DNA of 64,000 nt from Pseudomonas viridiflava (GTDB lineage: Bacteria; Pseudomonadota; Gammaproteobacteria; Pseudomonadales; Pseudomonadaceae), in assembly GCF_900589395.1 (NCBI RefSeq), contig NZ_UUIS01000093.1:62001-126000 (forward strand), given 5' to 3'. A program made the translations under genes and the position numbers. The number at the start of each line of letters is the position of its first letter. The first letter of the stretch is position 1. Under the pieces are notes generated by a model. That model was not told the DNA's origin and did not search any database. It saw nothing but the letters and a program-made list of their open reading frames with translations. Shown piece after piece: positions 16,831 to 26,305 of this stretch.

Positions 16831-17883
16831 TTACAGCTTCCAGCGTCGCGAGGTCTTGTCCAGGCGCGCTTGCAACTGTTGCAACGTGTGCGTCAATTGC
16901 TGGGTCATCAGCCGGTAACCGGTCAGCCCGTCCGGGACTGGCGCCGCAGTGGCAGGCTCGAAATTGCGCTTGAGGTGTTCGGTGGCGCCGGTTTGCAACG
17001 CTCGCGCCATGCCTAGCAAACGTCGGCGGTTCTGGCGGTAATCGGCATCCAGCGCTGCCTTCAGGGTCGGGTCGGGATTGGCCGGGCGGCTGTTGGCGAG
17101 AATCTCCAGCAGGCTCAGGCACATGCGGAACTGGCTTTGCATGGTGTCGAGTTCGACCATGGAAATCTTCACTTCCTTGGACACCGACGGCAGCAGCGAG
17201 CGCAGCTGCAGCATGGTGGCGTTGAGGCTGGCGGCGAGTTTGAGGTGCTCGTCGGCGGTCACCGACTGGCCCTGGCTGATGCGCCCGTAGACCTTGGCGC
17301 AATCACGCAGGCCGCTGGCCAGGTTGTAGCGCCAGGAAAACACTGCGTACAGCGGCAGCGCGAACGAGAACGCCAGCGCCAGGACAATACCGATCAGGAT
17401 GTCCACGGTGCGCCACAGGCCGTCGCTGATCGGGTTGACCCCGTGGCCGGCCACGATGAACAGCGTGATGGCTGATAGCAGCGCGGTGTAGCCGCCCTTG
17501 CCGATGGCGTGATAGGCGAAGAAGCCGCACATCACCGACATCAGGCAGTAGGTCAGCAAGGACATTTCCAGGTAGCCCTGTTGCACCACCACCAGCAGCC
17601 CCAGGCCTGCCCCGATCAACGTTCCGTACGCGCGCTCCACCGACTTCTTGCGGATATTGCCGTGGTGTTGCAGGCCGCCGATCACGATCAGCATGGTCAC
17701 CGAGGCCCATTCGCCATGCGGCAGGTTCAGCCCGCTGGTCAACAGGATCGACACCAGCAAGCCGACCGAAATGCGCGCGGCGTGGATCAGGCGGGCATGG
17801 CGGTAACGGCGGTAAGGGTCCAGCAAGGGCCGCAGCACAGGGCGCAGCCAGGAGGGGATGGAGGCGGGGCGGATCGTGAACAT
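16831..17883 (-). CDS. FUSC family inner-membrane protein
   Basis: 350 residues. The N-terminal half holds about six hydrophobic helices (ISVGLLVSILLTSGL, ASVTMLIVIGGLQ, ALLSAITLFIVAGHG, TVDILIGIVLALAFSFAL). The GEWASVTMLIV.....HGN.RKS.ER..GT.IGA pattern is typical of FUSC/aromatic acid exporter-like proteins. A soluble helical C-terminus follows. Family members are proposed efflux components, but this one lacks an AaeA-type partner. Substrate unknown. A 160-base gap separates it from the MBL gene upstream. Confidence 0.82.
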   Translation of the reverse strand: MFTIRPASIPSWLRPVLRPLLDPYRRYRHARLIHAARISVGLLVSILLTSGLNLPHGEWASVTMLIVIGGLQHHGNIRKKSVERAYGTLIGAGLGLLVVVQQGYLEMSLLTYCLMSVMCGFFAYHAIGKGGYTALLSAITLFIVAGHGVNPISDGLWRTVDILIGIVLALAFSFALPLYAVFSWRYNLASGLRDCAKVYGRISQGQSVTADEHLKLAASLNATMLQLRSLLPSVSKEVKISMVELDTMQSQFRMCLSLLEILANSRPANPDPTLKAALDADYRQNRRRLLGMARALQTGATEHLKRNFEPATAAPVPDGLTGYRLMTQQLTHTLQQLQARLDKTSRRWKL

Positions 17884-18044
17884 GCGTGGGCGTACCGTCG
17901 GCTGAGGAAGACACAGTAGGCCATAAGCGCAAGCGATTGTGGCACCGACCTACAGGCCTAATGGACAGCGCCGACGGCGAAACGATCAGGCCCGGCGTGT
18001 CGAGAACCCGCTGCCGGGCTCATCGGCAGGCCCGCCGGGCACGC

Positions 18045-18920
18045 TTACCAGGCCATTTCGCCCTTGGCCACCTTGGCGCTCAGTTCCAGGCTGGACACCT
18101 CGCCCAGGTCGGGATAACGCGTCTTCATGGCCTCGATCAGGGCATTGGCGTCCTGGCTGCGCGCCGCTTCCTGGTCGAAGGCGCGGATGTAGCCCGCCGT
18201 GAAGGCCGGTGACTCGGCGCTGGTGCGCGGCCCCGGCAGGGCGTGGCCCGGCACGATGACCGAGGGCTTGAGGCTTTCGATTCTGGCCAGGGTGCCCAGC
18301 CAGTCCTGATGCGATTGGGCGCTCTGGGTGTCGGCCATCCAGACATGCTGATTGTTGGCCAGGACCACGCCACCGACCACTGCCTTGATCGAAGGGATCC
18401 AGACGAAGCTGCGATCAGGTTGCGGTCCGTCCAGGCCGACGACTTCCAGCGCCTGGCCTTCGAGCTCAAGGCGATTGCCCTTGAGCACCTTGGGCACGAT
18501 GAGCCGGCGCGGGGCATCGGCGCCCAACTTCGGCCCCCAGTAGGCCAGCTTGTCCTTCATGGTGTGCTGGATGTGCTCGACAGTGGGCGCGCTGGCCAGC
18601 ACCTCGACGTCCGGGAACGCATCGACCAGCGTGTCCAGGCCGAAGTAATAGTCCGGGTCACCGTGGCTGATGTAGATGCGCTTGAGCGGTTTGCCGCTGC
18701 GCTTGACCTTCTCTACCAGTTTCTCGGCCTGGCCCTTGCCAAACTGGGCATCGATCAGCAGGGATTCATGCTCACCGGTGACCAGCACCGAGGACACCGG
18801 GAAAATGGCCTCATGGCCCGGATTGTAAGCGTCCAGGGTCAAGGGTGGCGCGGCCAGGGCACTGGCGCTCAGGCTCAGGGCCAGGCTGGCAAGCAGGGTG
18901 GAAACCAGGGGCGTCGACAT
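18045..18920 (-). CDS. Secreted MBL-fold metallo-hydrolase
   Basis: 291 residues with a signal peptide ending near SASALAAP. The beta-lactamase fold begins with VLVTGEHESLLIDAQFG. The usual HxHxDH metal motif is altered to HGDPDY (H86, D88, D90), while PGHA later in the chain keeps a histidine. This altered form recurs in a family of periplasmic MBL hydrolases whose substrates are mostly unknown. It diverges from the LysR gene at 19021 with a 100-base shared control region, suggesting it is that regulator's target. Confidence 0.82.
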   Translation of the reverse strand: MSTPLVSTLLASLALSLSASALAAPPLTLDAYNPGHEAIFPVSSVLVTGEHESLLIDAQFGKGQAEKLVEKVKRSGKPLKRIYISHGDPDYYFGLDTLVDAFPDVEVLASAPTVEHIQHTMKDKLAYWGPKLGADAPRRLIVPKVLKGNRLELEGQALEVVGLDGPQPDRSFVWIPSIKAVVGGVVLANNQHVWMADTQSAQSHQDWLGTLARIESLKPSVIVPGHALPGPRTSAESPAFTAGYIRAFDQEAARSQDANALIEAMKTRYPDLGEVSSLELSAKVAKGEMAW

Positions 18921-19020
18921 GGCGGACTCCGATACTGAGGGAGTGCAGACGATACGGGCTGGAATCGGTCAGAAAAATGCTAGATTCCCGGCATGTTTGT
19001 TGCGAAAAACGGACGAATGA

Positions 19021-19917
19021 ATGGACCGTATGTTGGCCATGCAGGTGTTTGTCACCGTGGTGGAGTGTGGCAGCCAGACGGCGGCCGCTGAGAAACTGGG
19101 GTTATCACGCCCGGTGGTTTCCCGTTGCCTGCAGGACCTGGAGGCCTGGCTGGGCGGGCGTGTATTGCATCGCACCACGCGCCGACTGGCGCTGACCAGC
19201 ATTGGCAGCGAAGTGCTGCCCAAGTGCCGGCGCGTGCTGGAGCAGGCCGCCGATATCCAGGCCAGTGTCGCCCGACCCGAGGATGAACCGCGTGGGCAGG
19301 TGCGCGTCACCGCCAGCACCTCGTTCGGCCAGGCCCGATTGACCGCGGCGGTGGCGGCGTTCGTGGTGCGTTACCCGAGGGTCAGGGTCGACCTGCAATT
19401 GCTCGATCGTACGGTCAATCTGGTCGAGGAGGGCATCGACCTGGCGATCCGCATCAGTGACGACATCGACCCGCAATTGATCGCCCGGCGCCTGGCCCGC
19501 TGCGACTCGCATGTCTGCGCCTCGCCGCAGTACCTCAAGCGGCACGGCACACCGACCCGGCCTGAAGACCTGGAGCCGTATAACTGCCTGACCCATGCCT
19601 ACCACGACACAGCCCTGTGGCGTTTCGAGCGTGACGGCGAACCCCTGGCGGTGCGCGTCAGCGGTACGATCAGCAGCAACGATGCGGTGGCCTTGATGCA
19701 GGCGGTGCTCAACCATGCCGGCATCGGCCTGCTGCCGGCCTACCTGGTGGCGCCGCTGATCCGCAGCGGGCATCTGGTGGCGTTGCTGCCTGACTGCCAG
19801 CCGACCAGCCTGGGCATTCACGCGGTGTATGCCTCGCGCAAGCACATGCCCGTGGCGCTGCGGGCGTTGCTGGACTTTCTGGTCGAGTGGTTTGCCGGGG
19901 TGCAGGACTGGACGTAA
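19021..19917 (+). CDS. LysR family transcriptional regulator
   Basis: 298 residues. The N-terminal helix-turn-helix (MLAMQVFVTVVECGSQTAAA, then EKLGLSRPVVSRCLQDLE) precedes a substrate-binding domain starting near GQVRVTAS. It contains the VRVDLQLLDR and DLAIRI segments typical of the CrgA/DmlR-like subgroup. It is divergent from the MBL hydrolase gene and probably controls it and itself. The effector is unknown. The ATG at 19021 was taken from the family N-terminus; the ribosome site is weak. Confidence 0.88.
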   Translation: MDRMLAMQVFVTVVECGSQTAAAEKLGLSRPVVSRCLQDLEAWLGGRVLHRTTRRLALTSIGSEVLPKCRRVLEQAADIQASVARPEDEPRGQVRVTASTSFGQARLTAAVAAFVVRYPRVRVDLQLLDRTVNLVEEGIDLAIRISDDIDPQLIARRLARCDSHVCASPQYLKRHGTPTRPEDLEPYNCLTHAYHDTALWRFERDGEPLAVRVSGTISSNDAVALMQAVLNHAGIGLLPAYLVAPLIRSGHLVALLPDCQPTSLGIHAVYASRKHMPVALRALLDFLVEWFAGVQDWT

Positions 19918-19932
19918 GGCGGCGCTGCGATC

Positions 19933-21216
19933 TTACGGGGCCTGCAGTGGTCTGGGCGCCGGCGTTGTGTCGTATGGCAGGTCCGGTGGGCGGGCGTGGC
20001 GCAGCAGGTCGAGCATCCTTGGCAGGCAGACGTGCTTGAGGTCGTAGCGCTCGACGATGGTCTGGCGCGCCTGGTCGCGCAGCGCCTGGTAGCGGGCCGG
20101 GTCGGCCAGTGTTGCGGCAACTGTCTCGGCCAGGCGCCGGGCGTCGAAGAAGTCGACCAGCAGGCCATTGTGGGCGTGCTTGATGACTTCCGTGACCGGT
20201 GGGGTATCGGAAGCCACCAGCAGGCACCCGGCGGCCATCGCTTCGAGCATCGACCACGACAGCACGAAAGGGTAGGTCAGGTAGACATGCGTCGCCGAGA
20301 CCTGAAGGATCTTCAGGTAATCGGCATACGGCACCTGGCCCACGAAGAACACCCGCTGCCAGTCGACCTGGTCCTGTAGCTCGGCACAGTAACGCTGCCG
20401 CCAGGACTGGCCTTCGGGCAGGCGCTCGCCGTAGCTGACGCGGTCGCCGCCGACAATGACCACCCGCGCACCGGGCCGCAGGGCCAGCAGCCCGGGCAGG
20501 CTGCGCATGAAGGTATGGAAGCCGCGGTAGGGTTCCAGGTTGCGGGCAATGTAGGTCACGACCTCATCGCCTGCCGTAAAGCGCTGGCCGTTGATCTCGA
20601 CCCAGGCCGCCGGCTCGGGTTTGACGACCTGCGTATCGATGCCTTCGTGGATCACTTCGATCTTGTGCTGCAACTCGGCCGGGTAGCGCGATTGCTGCCA
20701 GCCGGTGGGCGAAATGCCCTGGTCGCAGCCGACCAGGCTGTGCAGTTGCGTGCTGTTCTTGAGCCGCACGCGCAGGCGGTCGTCCAGGGTCGCCGGAAAT
20801 TGCGGGTCGAAGCCGACATCGCCGCCCGTGCCGTGGTAGTAGTACTCGAAGTACTGAATCAGGCGTGCCTGGGGAAAGACATCCTTGAGAAACAACCCTT
20901 CGCCCCAGCCGGGATGGGCGACGATGACATCGGGCTGCCAGCCTTCCTCATCGCGCAGCTTGAGCAGCAACCGCACCACCGTCTGCCCGCGACGCACATG
21001 GCCTTCGAAGTCTTGCAGGTAGTGGTGAGTGTGCTTTTGGCCACCCGCACCACGCTGGTAGCCCAACAGGCGAATGCGCGGATGCAAGGCGCCGCGCGCC
21101 TTGAGGTTGGCGGCCTCGCCCAGGGCAATGACCTGGTTGTCCGGGTCATCGGCCAGCGCCTTGGCGACGTGGCGAAACTGGCCGGGGAAGTTCTGGTGGA
21201 TAAAAAGGTAGCGCAT
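19933..21216 (-). CDS. GT4-type glycosyltransferase
   Basis: 427 residues. The N-terminus MRYLFIHQNFPGQFRHV is characteristic of a GT4 subgroup, and IARNLEPYRGFHTFMRSLP and VIVGGDRVSYGE form the nucleotide-sugar half. The EX7E-like region falls around PFVLSWSMLEAMAAG. The protein is soluble with no signal peptide. It lies 172 bases downstream of the RTX gene on the same strand, so co-transcription is possible. It might modify that protein or a surface glycan, but the acceptor is unknown. Confidence 0.84.
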   Translation of the reverse strand: MRYLFIHQNFPGQFRHVAKALADDPDNQVIALGEAANLKARGALHPRIRLLGYQRGAGGQKHTHHYLQDFEGHVRRGQTVVRLLLKLRDEEGWQPDVIVAHPGWGEGLFLKDVFPQARLIQYFEYYYHGTGGDVGFDPQFPATLDDRLRVRLKNSTQLHSLVGCDQGISPTGWQQSRYPAELQHKIEVIHEGIDTQVVKPEPAAWVEINGQRFTAGDEVVTYIARNLEPYRGFHTFMRSLPGLLALRPGARVVIVGGDRVSYGERLPEGQSWRQRYCAELQDQVDWQRVFFVGQVPYADYLKILQVSATHVYLTYPFVLSWSMLEAMAAGCLLVASDTPPVTEVIKHAHNGLLVDFFDARRLAETVAATLADPARYQALRDQARQTIVERYDLKHVCLPRMLDLLRHARPPDLPYDTTPAPRPLQAP

Positions 21217-21388
21217 CGAACAGGCCCCGGCCCGATTGTAGGGCTTGTGGATAGGGAGTGAGTCATATGTAAGGCAACTGAAGGGTCAGGCTTGATTGGC
21301 AAACGCTATTGAAACAGAAAAAGGCGCAGCCGAAAAAAATGGCCTGCACCCTGCGGTACAAGCCATCTTTGTTCTGCGTGTCAGCCGC

Positions 21389-24300
21389 TTACAGGATGAA
21401 GTCCGCCGCCACCAGGGTGTTGACCCCGGTGAGCCCGATGGCGAACTCGGCATCGCCGTCGGCGTCGGTGTTGCCGTACAGCACGCCGGCCGCCAGCTTG
21501 AGTTGGCCGGCCGTGGTGAAGGCCGCCGTGGCCCCGATCAGCGTGCCGATGAAGGCATCGTTGGCCGCGGTGGCGGTGTTGGCATCGAGCGTCGACAAAT
21601 CGATACGGTCGCCCTTGGCAAAGTCAGTGATGAGGTCCCACGTGGTGCTGGTGGTGCCCATTTCCGACAAGGCGTTGAAGTCGAACACATCGTTGCCCGC
21701 CCCACCCGACAGCACGTCCTTGCCGGCGCCGCCGACCAGGGTGTCGTTGCCGGTATGGCCTTCCAGGGTGTCGTTGCCCTGGCCTCCTGTGAGAATGTCG
21801 TTTCCTTCCCACCCGAGTAAGCGGTTAGCCATACCGTTTCCGATAATGTTATTACCCAACGCGTTGCCTGCACCGTTAATGTCGGTGCTGCCAATCAATA
21901 TGAGGTTTTCAATATTGTTAGCCAGTTTGTGGCTGATAGCTGCATAGACAAGGTCGACTCCCCTGTCTGCAGATTCCACCACTTTGTCCAGTGCATTCTC
22001 AATGTAGTAGGTGTCATTCCCTGCGCCGCCAATCATTGTATCGGCACCTGCCTTGCCATCGAAGATGTTGTTGTAACCGTTTCCCGTTAATGTGTTGTTT
22101 GCGGCATTTCCTGTGCCGTTTAAAGCAGCGGCAGTGTTGGCCAGAAGCAGGCTTTCAAGGCCGCCTGCCAACACATAGTTGTTGATCGAGGTTACTACCA
22201 TGTCAACTCCAGATGTGTCCGAGATCACATCTCCGAGATGGTCTACATAATAAGTATCGTTACCGTCACCCCCGTTCATGGTGTCGGCACCGGTGCTACC
22301 GTCCAAGGTGTCATTGCCTTCTAATCCATAAAGTACGTTATTGAATTCGTTACCGGTCAGCCGGTTGTGGTCGGTACTGCCCACGGCATTGAGGGCTGTG
22401 GCAGCGCCGGCCTGCAGGGTCAGGTTTTCAATATTGGAGTGGCTGTCGGTGGTCGAGACACCGCTGACATAACCGCCCAGGCTGGTGCTCAGGGTGGTGA
22501 TGACGGTGTCGTTGCCGGCATTGGAGTCTTCGCGGACATAGTCGGAGCCGGAGTCGACATAGTAGGTGTCGTTGCCATCACCGCCGACCATCGAGTCATT
22601 GCCGACACCCCCATTGAGGATGTCGTTGCCCGCGCCGCCCAGCAGCGAGTCGTTGCCGGCCCCGCCCAGCAAACTGTTATTGAGCTCGTTGCCAGTGATG
22701 AGGTTGGCCAGCTCGTTGCCGATGCCAGTGAGCGCCGCGCCGGTCAGTTGCAGGTGCTCGACGTTCGCCGCGAGGGTGTAGGACGCCAGTGACGAGCGCA
22801 CGGTGTCGGTGCCTTCGCTGGCATTTTCCACCACGCGGTCACCCGTGCCATTGACCAGGTAAATGTCGTCGCCGGTGCCGCCGACCATCGAATCGTTGCC
22901 GGTGCCGCCATCGAGGGTGTCGTTGCCTGCACCGCCCACTAACGTGTCATTGGAAACGAAGCTGCTGATAGCGATCGGCAGCGAGGCACTGACCATGGTG
23001 CCGGCCGACGACAGGGTCATCAGTTTGGCGGTGATCTGGTCGGTGCCGCTGGCGCTCAATGTAATGGCCGATGATTCGAAGCGCAGGCCCAGCGGGGTCA
23101 CGGTGAAGCTGTCGGAGCCGATCAGGTCGATCAGCTCGCCGTTGCGGTACACCTCGACCCAGGCGCCTTCGGCCAGCGCCAGCACGGAGGTATTGAGCAA
23201 GGTGGTGTCAAGGTCTTCGGGGTTGGTGACGATGATTGCCGAGTTGTTGTCCAGGCCGTCATCGAGCAGGTCGAGCGGGTTTTCCGAGGCGCCGTTGCCC
23301 ATGCCGATGGCGCGGATCGAGGTGCCGTCGGTACCCAGCTGGCGAATCAGGTTAGCGGTGTCGAGGTAGGAGGTGCCGTCGGTCGGTGCGCCATCGGACA
23401 GGAAAAACACAATGTTTTTCCCCGAGCCCAGCGACGACAGGTAGTTCTGGGTCTGTTGCAAGGCTGCATTGTAGGCGGTGCCGCCGTCGGCCTTGAGGCC
23501 CAGCAACTGGTCGTACAGGTCGACGCGGCCATTGGCATCGCCGTCGGTGCCCGGGTTGCCCCGGTAGAGGACCTCGGCGGTGTCATCGAACTGGATCAGC
23601 GAGACATTGGCCTGGCCACCCAGGCCGCTGGCGATGATGGTGTCGTTGAGCTTCTTGACCGAGGCAATCGCCGCGTCCAGCACCGAGTTGCTGTAGTTGT
23701 CGCCGTTCAGGTCGCCGACATCGGTGGTGCCCTGGAAGGTGCTGGTCATGCTGCCGGAATGGTCGACCACGTAGACGATGTTGACGCCGGTATTGCCCAG
23801 GCTGACACCGCTGATATTGCCGGTGATCTTGACCGTGCCGTTGGCTTGCTCGGGCGCGGAAATGGTCAGTGCCACGACCTGGCCATCGACAGTAGCCTCG
23901 CCTGAGCTGATGGCGTTTTCGGCGCTGCCGCTGTCGCCCACCAGCAGGTCATTGCCGTCGCCGCCGACCAGGCTGTCGTTGCCGCCGCCGCCCAGCAGGG
24001 TGTCGTCGCCGGCCGCGCCGGAGATGGTGTTGTTGGCCATGTTGCCAACGATACGGTTGGCCAGGGCGTTGCCGGCCATGCTCGCGGCACTGGCAAGCAT
24101 GACGCCATTTTCAATGTTGGCGCCCAGCGTGTGGCCCGACAGGGCTGTGCGCACGGTGTCGACGCCGCCGCCTGCGGCCTCGCTGATCACGTCACCGGCT
24201 GCCAGCACATAGGTGTCGTTGCCGGCGCCCCCGGCCATGGTGTCGGCACCGGCGCCACCGTCCAGCCAGTTATCGGCGGCATTGCCGGTCAGTTTGTTGG

Positions 24301-25885
24301 CCAGCGCATTGCCGATGCCTTTGTAGGCAGTGCCTTGCAAAACCAGGTTCTCGACGTTGTTGCCCAGCGTGTAATTGAGGCTGGCATACACCGTGTCGGA
24401 GCCGCCGGTAGCAAGTACGGCGTTGGTTTCGGTGACCACATCGCCGGCCTGGTCGACGTAGTAGCTGTCGTTGCCGTCGCCGCCGTTGAGGATATCGGCA
24501 CCGGCGCCGCCGTCCAGGGTGTCATTGCCTGCGCCGCCGGTCAGCCCATTTTTTCCGGCATTGCCAATAAGTTGATTAGCACCATTGTTACCGCCACCAT
24601 TGAGATTGGTGCTACCTGTCAGCACTAGATTTTCAAGGTTGGCAGCGAGAGTCAGAGAGACTGTGGACTGCACAGTATCAATGCCCTCATTGGCGTTTTC
24701 GATGATTACATCACCTGCCCCAACAATATAAGTATCATTGCCAAGCCCGCCAATTAGTGTATTGGCACCTGCATGGATGTTGGCATTGAGTACATTGTTC
24801 GCACTGTTGCCTGTGGCTGTCAGGCCTGCAGTTGTTCCGATTAGCGTTATGTTTTCGAGGTAAGGTTTGGAAGCAATAGAGTAGCTGATGCTTGAAATAA
24901 CTGTATCAATACCTTCGTTGGCCTTTTCGTCAACAATATCGCCTGCAGCTGTAACGTAAAACGTATCGTCACCTGTCCCACCCGCCATGGTGTCATTGCC
25001 ACTGCCTTTGATGGTGTCGTTGCCGCCCAAGCCTGATAACTGGTTGGCTCCACTGTTACCCACAATCAGATTGTCTCTTGCATTGCCGCCAGCATTAATT
25101 GCCGCCGTGCCGGTCAGCGTCAGGTTCAGGCCATAACTGGGCAAGGTCATACTTGTGGCAGAACTGAAATCCTTGGTGAAGTTGACCAGCCCGTTCAGTT
25201 CGGCCGCCGTCACGCCGTTGAGGTAGGCCGTGTTGTTCAGGTTGGCCAGCGAGTTGCCGATCGTCGTGGCCGCTGCCGTGTCGCCGGACAACGCATAGAA
25301 ATGCATGATTACCTGGGTCTGGCCGGCCGCCAGGTTCAGGTTGTACGAAGTCACTTGCTGGTCGACGGACGTGGCGCTGACCGCGCCGGGAGAGCCGGCG
25401 CCGCCCGAAACAATGTGGGTCAACGCCGGGTAGCTGGTGTTCGAGGCGCTGCCATAGGCCGCCCAGTCATCGGCGGCGGTGCGGGTGGTGTCGCCGCTGG
25501 AGGTCGCCAGGGTCTTGGTGTTGCTGTCGTAGTAGACATCGTCCTTGAGGTCGATCTTCACGGCCTTGGCCGTGGTGCCGGTGTTGGTCACGATTTCCAG
25601 CATGCGCACGTAGCCATCGGCCACGAACGTCTTGCGCTCCACCGAAATACCCGCCGAGGTATTGGCGCCGGTCACGCTGTGGGTGTTGGTACCCGCCGTC
25701 GCTGTCGCCCAGTTCAGGTAAGTGGTGCTGCTGGAACCTGCGACGTACACCGACAACGAGGTGTTATCCAGGGCATCCTGTGTGGACGTGCTGCCAGGCA
25801 GGTACTTGCCTCGGGCATCCTGAAGGTTGCCGTTGCTGTCGATAGACCAGTTATTGCCGAGTGCATCCGTATAGTTGAGAGACAC
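21389..25885 (-). CDS. RTX repeat protein with embedded von Willebrand A domain
   Basis: About 1,498 residues. The first ~250 form a non-repeat region. Then come long arrays of GGxGxDxxx calcium-binding nonapeptides alternating with NLxLTGxA.xxGxGNxxxNxL.GN spacers. In mid-protein a VWA domain starts with VYVVDHSGSM (MIDAS DxSxS). More RTX follows, then a serralysin-type C-terminus (DLITDFAKGDRIDLSTLDAN) ending ADFIL. This points to type I secretion and an adhesin or surface/biofilm role, but no T1SS genes are nearby. GTG at 25885 is chosen because AAGGGA lies 7 bases upstream; an in-frame GTG at 25936 lacks a site. Two stretches (about 21795-22345 and 24541-25110) are visibly poorer in GC than the rest. 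Confidence 0.88.
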   Translation of the reverse strand: MSLNYTDALGNNWSIDSNGNLQDARGKYLPGSTSTQDALDNTSLSVYVAGSSSTTYLNWATATAGTNTHSVTGANTSAGISVERKTFVADGYVRMLEIVTNTGTTAKAVKIDLKDDVYYDSNTKTLATSSGDTTRTAADDWAAYGSASNTSYPALTHIVSGGAGSPGAVSATSVDQQVTSYNLNLAAGQTQVIMHFYALSGDTAAATTIGNSLANLNNTAYLNGVTAAELNGLVNFTKDFSSATSMTLPSYGLNLTLTGTAAINAGGNARDNLIVGNSGANQLSGLGGNDTIKGSGNDTMAGGTGDDTFYVTAAGDIVDEKANEGIDTVISSISYSIASKPYLENITLIGTTAGLTATGNSANNVLNANIHAGANTLIGGLGNDTYIVGAGDVIIENANEGIDTVQSTVSLTLAANLENLVLTGSTNLNGGGNNGANQLIGNAGKNGLTGGAGNDTLDGGAGADILNGGDGNDSYYVDQAGDVVTETNAVLATGGSDTVYASLNYTLGNNVENLVLQGTAYKGIGNALANKLTGNAADNWLDGGAGADTMAGGAGNDTYVLAAGDVISEAAGGGVDTVRTALSGHTLGANIENGVMLASAASMAGNALANRIVGNMANNTISGAAGDDTLLGGGGNDSLVGGDGNDLLVGDSGSAENAISSGEATVDGQVVALTISAPEQANGTVKITGNISGVSLGNTGVNIVYVVDHSGSMTSTFQGTTDVGDLNGDNYSNSVLDAAIASVKKLNDTIIASGLGGQANVSLIQFDDTAEVLYRGNPGTDGDANGRVDLYDQLLGLKADGGTAYNAALQQTQNYLSSLGSGKNIVFFLSDGAPTDGTSYLDTANLIRQLGTDGTSIRAIGMGNGASENPLDLLDDGLDNNSAIIVTNPEDLDTTLLNTSVLALAEGAWVEVYRNGELIDLIGSDSFTVTPLGLRFESSAITLSASGTDQITAKLMTLSSAGTMVSASLPIAISSFVSNDTLVGGAGNDTLDGGTGNDSMVGGTGDDIYLVNGTGDRVVENASEGTDTVRSSLASYTLAANVEHLQLTGAALTGIGNELANLITGNELNNSLLGGAGNDSLLGGAGNDILNGGVGNDSMVGGDGNDTYYVDSGSDYVREDSNAGNDTVITTLSTSLGGYVSGVSTTDSHSNIENLTLQAGAATALNAVGSTDHNRLTGNEFNNVLYGLEGNDTLDGSTGADTMNGGDGNDTYYVDHLGDVISDTSGVDMVVTSINNYVLAGGLESLLLANTAAALNGTGNAANNTLTGNGYNNIFDGKAGADTMIGGAGNDTYYIENALDKVVESADRGVDLVYAAISHKLANNIENLILIGSTDINGAGNALGNNIIGNGMANRLLGWEGNDILTGGQGNDTLEGHTGNDTLVGGAGKDVLSGGAGNDVFDFNALSEMGTTSTTWDLITDFAKGDRIDLSTLDANTATAANDAFIGTLIGATAAFTTAGQLKLAAGVLYGNTDADGDAEFAIGLTGVNTLVAADFIL

Positions 25886-25977
25886 GTCCGTTCCCTTGCA
25901 TGAAAAAGTGATGGCGTTGGTTTTTTTCGGTGACACAGCGTGTCAGGCGCGGGCTACGCCTTGATGACGTGCTGGCG

Positions 25978-26115
25978 TCAGCCGTATTCGGTAGGAAAGT
26001 CGCGGGGGGAAAGCAATGACAGGTCGAGCTCGACACTCCGGGTGTGCGTCGAGGCGGCACAGGCGTAGAGGCCGGCCGTGCGGTTGCCAATCAAAACGAG
26101 ATGCCTGAAAGACAT
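25978..26115 (-). CDS. Possible 45-residue protein upstream of the RTX gene
   Basis: An ORF of 45 codons (starting MSFRHLVLIGNRTAGLY and ending SPRDFPTEYG) with GGAAGG seven bases before its ATG and third positions mostly G or C, as in neighbouring genes. No family recognised. It could be a real small protein, a gene remnant, or chance. The rest of the ~375-base gap (25886-26260) shows no other feature I can name. Confidence 0.35.
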   Translation of the reverse strand: MSFRHLVLIGNRTAGLYACAASTHTRSVELDLSLLSPRDFPTEYG

Positions 26116-26260
26116 GGTCCAGCCTTCCCTGACGGACAAAATGGGCAGCGTAATGTGTACAGAACAGACACATTTGCGAACAAATGGCATTGTGCCCGTT
26201 GCCCGCGAACTTGCCAATCAGGCGCGTAGAAGGTTTGTGATGCAGTGCTGGAAAAGAGAC

Positions 26261-26290
26261 GCGCCTGGTCGGTAGAGACCGGCCAGGCGC
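26261..26290 (-). terminator. Intrinsic terminator of the oxidoreductase operon
   Basis: GCGCCTGG (26261-26268) pairs with CCAGGCGC (26283-26290), extended by CGGT/ACCG around an AGAG loop. On the minus strand it is followed by a TCTCTTTTC stretch just after the stop of the gene at 26306. Confidence 0.75.
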
Positions 26291-26305
26291 GCGCCAGGCG
26301 GCTCG

